In this document: piece after piece, positions 4,818 to 6,088 of the stretch
How positions within the stretch are numbered: the stretch's first letter is position 1
Layout: each line of letters starts with the position of its first letter
From: Pseudomonadota bacterium
GTDB taxonomy: Bacteria > Pseudomonadota > Alphaproteobacteria > Rhizobiales > Kaistiaceae
Direction: 5' to 3'
Length of the DNA: 6,088 bases
Assembly (NCBI GenBank): GCA_023433185.1
Contig: JAEZEN010000592.1
Location: forward strand, 1 to 6,088
The notes under the pieces: model-generated
Databases searched by the model: none
Told to the model about the DNA's origin: nothing
Seen by the model: only the letters and a program-made list of their open reading frames with translations
Position numbers and translations under genes: made by a program

Positions 4818-6088
4818 TTGCGGGTCGGCCGCCGCGGCGCGAGATCGAAGACAAGCCCGGTTTCCACGGCGGCATTGCCGAACCTGCCGCGGATCGTGTC
4901 CATCGCCGCCTCGGCGGCGGCCCGCTTGCCGGCCTGACGGTCGACGAGGTCGGCCGGGTCGGCGCGGGCGGGATCCTCGAAGTCCGAAACGCCGATGCCG
5001 ATGAGCCGGTAGCGCGTGCCGTCGGCCTCCCGCGCGAGCAGTGCCCGCCCCTCGGCAAAGATGCGGTCGGCGAGGCGGGTCGGGTCGGCCAGCTGGCGGC
5101 TGCGGGTCCTCGTGCGGAAGTCGCTCGTCTTGAGCTTGAGGGTGACCGTCCGGCCGGCGAGGCCATCGCGCTTGAGGCGGCGCGACACCTTTTCGGCGAG
5201 ATTGCGCAGAATCGCGGCGAGCCGCCGGGCGTCGGCGATGTCGTCCTCGAAGGTGGTCTCGGCGCTGACGCTCTTCGCGCCGCCGCGCGGATCGACCTTG
5301 CGGCCGTCCTCGGCGCGCGACAGGCGGGCTAGGCGCAGCCCCATCGACCCGTAACGCCGGACAAGATCGGCCTCGGGCAGGCGCTGGAGGGCGCCGACGG
5401 TGCGGATGCCGTCGGCGGCAAGCCGCGCCTGCATCGCCTTGCCGACGCCCCAGATGATGCCGACAGGCTTCTCGGCGAGAAATGCCACGGCCTCGTCGCG
5501 TCCGATCACCGCGAAGCCGCGCGGCTTGCGCAGGTCCGAGGCGATCTTGGCGAGGAACTTGTTGAACGAGAGGCCGATCGAGACGGTGATGCCGATCTCG
5601 GCCTCGATGCGACGGGCGAGGCGGGCGAGCGAGACGGCCGGGCTCGCGCGGTGGAGCCGCTCGGTGCCGGAGAGGTCCATGAACGCCTCGTCGATGGAGA
5701 GCGGCTCGACCTGCGGCGTCAGCTCCAGCATGAGGGCGCGCACCTCGCGGCCGACCCGCGCGTATTTCTCCATGTCGGGCGGGATGACCACGGCCTCGGG
5801 GAAGGCCTTGAGCGCCTTGAACATGGGCATGGCGGAGTGGACGCCGCTGATCCGGGCGATGTAGCAGGCGGTCGAGACGACGCCACGCCGGCCGCCGCCG
5901 ATGATCACCGGCCGGTCGGCGAGGGTGGGGTCGTCGCGCTTCTCGATCGCTGCGTAGAAGGCGTCGCAGTCGAGATGGGCGATGGCCAGCCGGTCGAGTT
6001 CGGGGTGGGCGGCGAGGCGGGGACTGCCGCAGTGGCGGCAGCGGACGGCCGCGACGGGGCTCCGCCGCAGGCAGTCGAGGCAAAGCGC
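4811..6088 (-). CDS. dinB: DNA polymerase IV (DinB, Y-family), with Cys4 N-terminal extension; start lies beyond right edge
   Basis: The reading frame is open to base 6088, giving 425 visible residues with only the extreme N-terminus missing. The polymerase core begins around visible residue 35: [16 protein letters not shown] (catalytic D40; Y45 at the steric-gate position), [22 protein letters not shown], and [14 protein letters not shown] (catalytic D133, E134). Then follow [14 protein letters not shown], the helix-hairpin-helix segment [18 protein letters not shown], and a little-finger domain with KSVSAETTF and [16 protein letters not shown]-family polymerases copy past DNA lesions without proofreading. 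Ahead of the core is CLDC (3-6) and CRHC (17-20), a zinc-ribbon-like four-cysteine module followed by [14 protein letters not shown]. This extension is familiar from alphaproteobacterial DinB proteins but absent from E. coli DinB. A valine codon (GTG, 5906-5908) could be mistaken for a start but would remove the first catalytic Asp. The gene converges on eipB with a 7-bp overlap and no visible terminator. Confidence 0.95.
   Translation of the reverse strand, partial: ALCLDCLRRSPVAAVRCRHCGSPRLAAHPELDRLAIAHLDCDAFYAAIEKRDDPTLADRPVIIGGGRRGVVSTACYIARISGVHSAMPMFKALKAFPEAVVIPPDMEKYARVGREVRALMLELTPQVEPLSIDEAFMDLSGTERLHRASPAVSLARLARRIEAEIGITVSIGLSFNKFLAKIASDLRKPRGFAVIGRDEAVAFLAEKPVGIIWGVGKAMQARLAADGIRTVGALQRLPEADLVRRYGSMGLRLARLSRAEDGRKVDPRGGAKSVSAETTFEDDIADARRLAAILRNLAEKVSRRLKRDGLAGRTVTLKLKTSDFRTRTRSRQLADPTRLADRIFAEGRALLAREADGTRYRLIGIGVSDFEDPARADPADLVDRQAGKRAAAEAAMDTIRGRFGNAAVETGLVFDLAPRRPTRNQ

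Noticed and set aside
5906..5908. GTG as the dinB start
   Set aside because: The frame continues to the window edge and the upstream codons encode the essential LDCDAFYA catalytic motif, so the true start is further upstream.
3840..6083. A 747-codon minus-strand open frame covering eipB antisense and dinB
   Set aside because: It is out of frame with the clear DinB reading and yields Arg/Pro-rich low-complexity sequence with no family motifs.

Overview
The window looks like chromosome of a high-GC alphaproteobacterium, most likely Hyphomicrobiales (Rhizobiales). Four things point there: two periplasmic DUF1849/EipB-family proteins, a family largely confined to that group; a DinB polymerase with the alphaproteobacterial N-terminal Cys4 extension; a COG3146 FemAB-like acetyltransferase; and strong G/C bias at third codon positions. 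I see no transposon, phage, tRNA, rRNA or CRISPR signature. This is housekeeping and envelope chromosome, not an obvious accessory island.

Layout, left to right: (1) the 5' part of folE (GTP cyclohydrolase I) on the minus strand, running off the left edge, with a candidate promoter and a 14-bp perfect palindrome in the ~190-bp gap behind it. (2) A COG3146/FemAB-like GNAT protein on the minus strand, probably starting at TTG. (3) A divergently transcribed plus-strand gene for a secreted DUF1849 protein, a diverged EipB paralogue. (4) A two-gene minus-strand unit, a RidA-family protein followed 8 bp later by a glycerophosphodiester phosphodiesterase; the latter overlaps the DUF1849 gene tail-to-tail by 41 bp. 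(5) A canonical eipB on the plus strand, starting at GTG. (6) dinB (DNA polymerase IV) on the minus strand, overlapping eipB by 7 bp at the 3' ends and running off the right edge.

The genes suggest two themes. One is the cell envelope: two exported EipB-like proteins, each with the two-cysteine pattern of that family, a FemAB-like transferase possibly acting on cell-wall or lipid precursors, and a phosphodiesterase for phospholipid-derived glycerophosphodiesters. The other is housekeeping (folate, RidA metabolite repair, translesion synthesis). The RidA, phosphodiesterase and GNAT genes all lie on the minus strand in that order. The plus-strand DUF1849 paralogue sits between the second and third, as if a duplicated eipB copy had been placed inside an older minus-strand cluster.

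No wholly new system is evident. The items most worth a second look are the tandem-family eipB pair interleaved with the ridA/gdpD unit, the 41-bp antisense overlap that supplies the end of the phosphodiesterase, the zinc-ribbon-like extension on Pol IV, and the palindrome upstream of folE.
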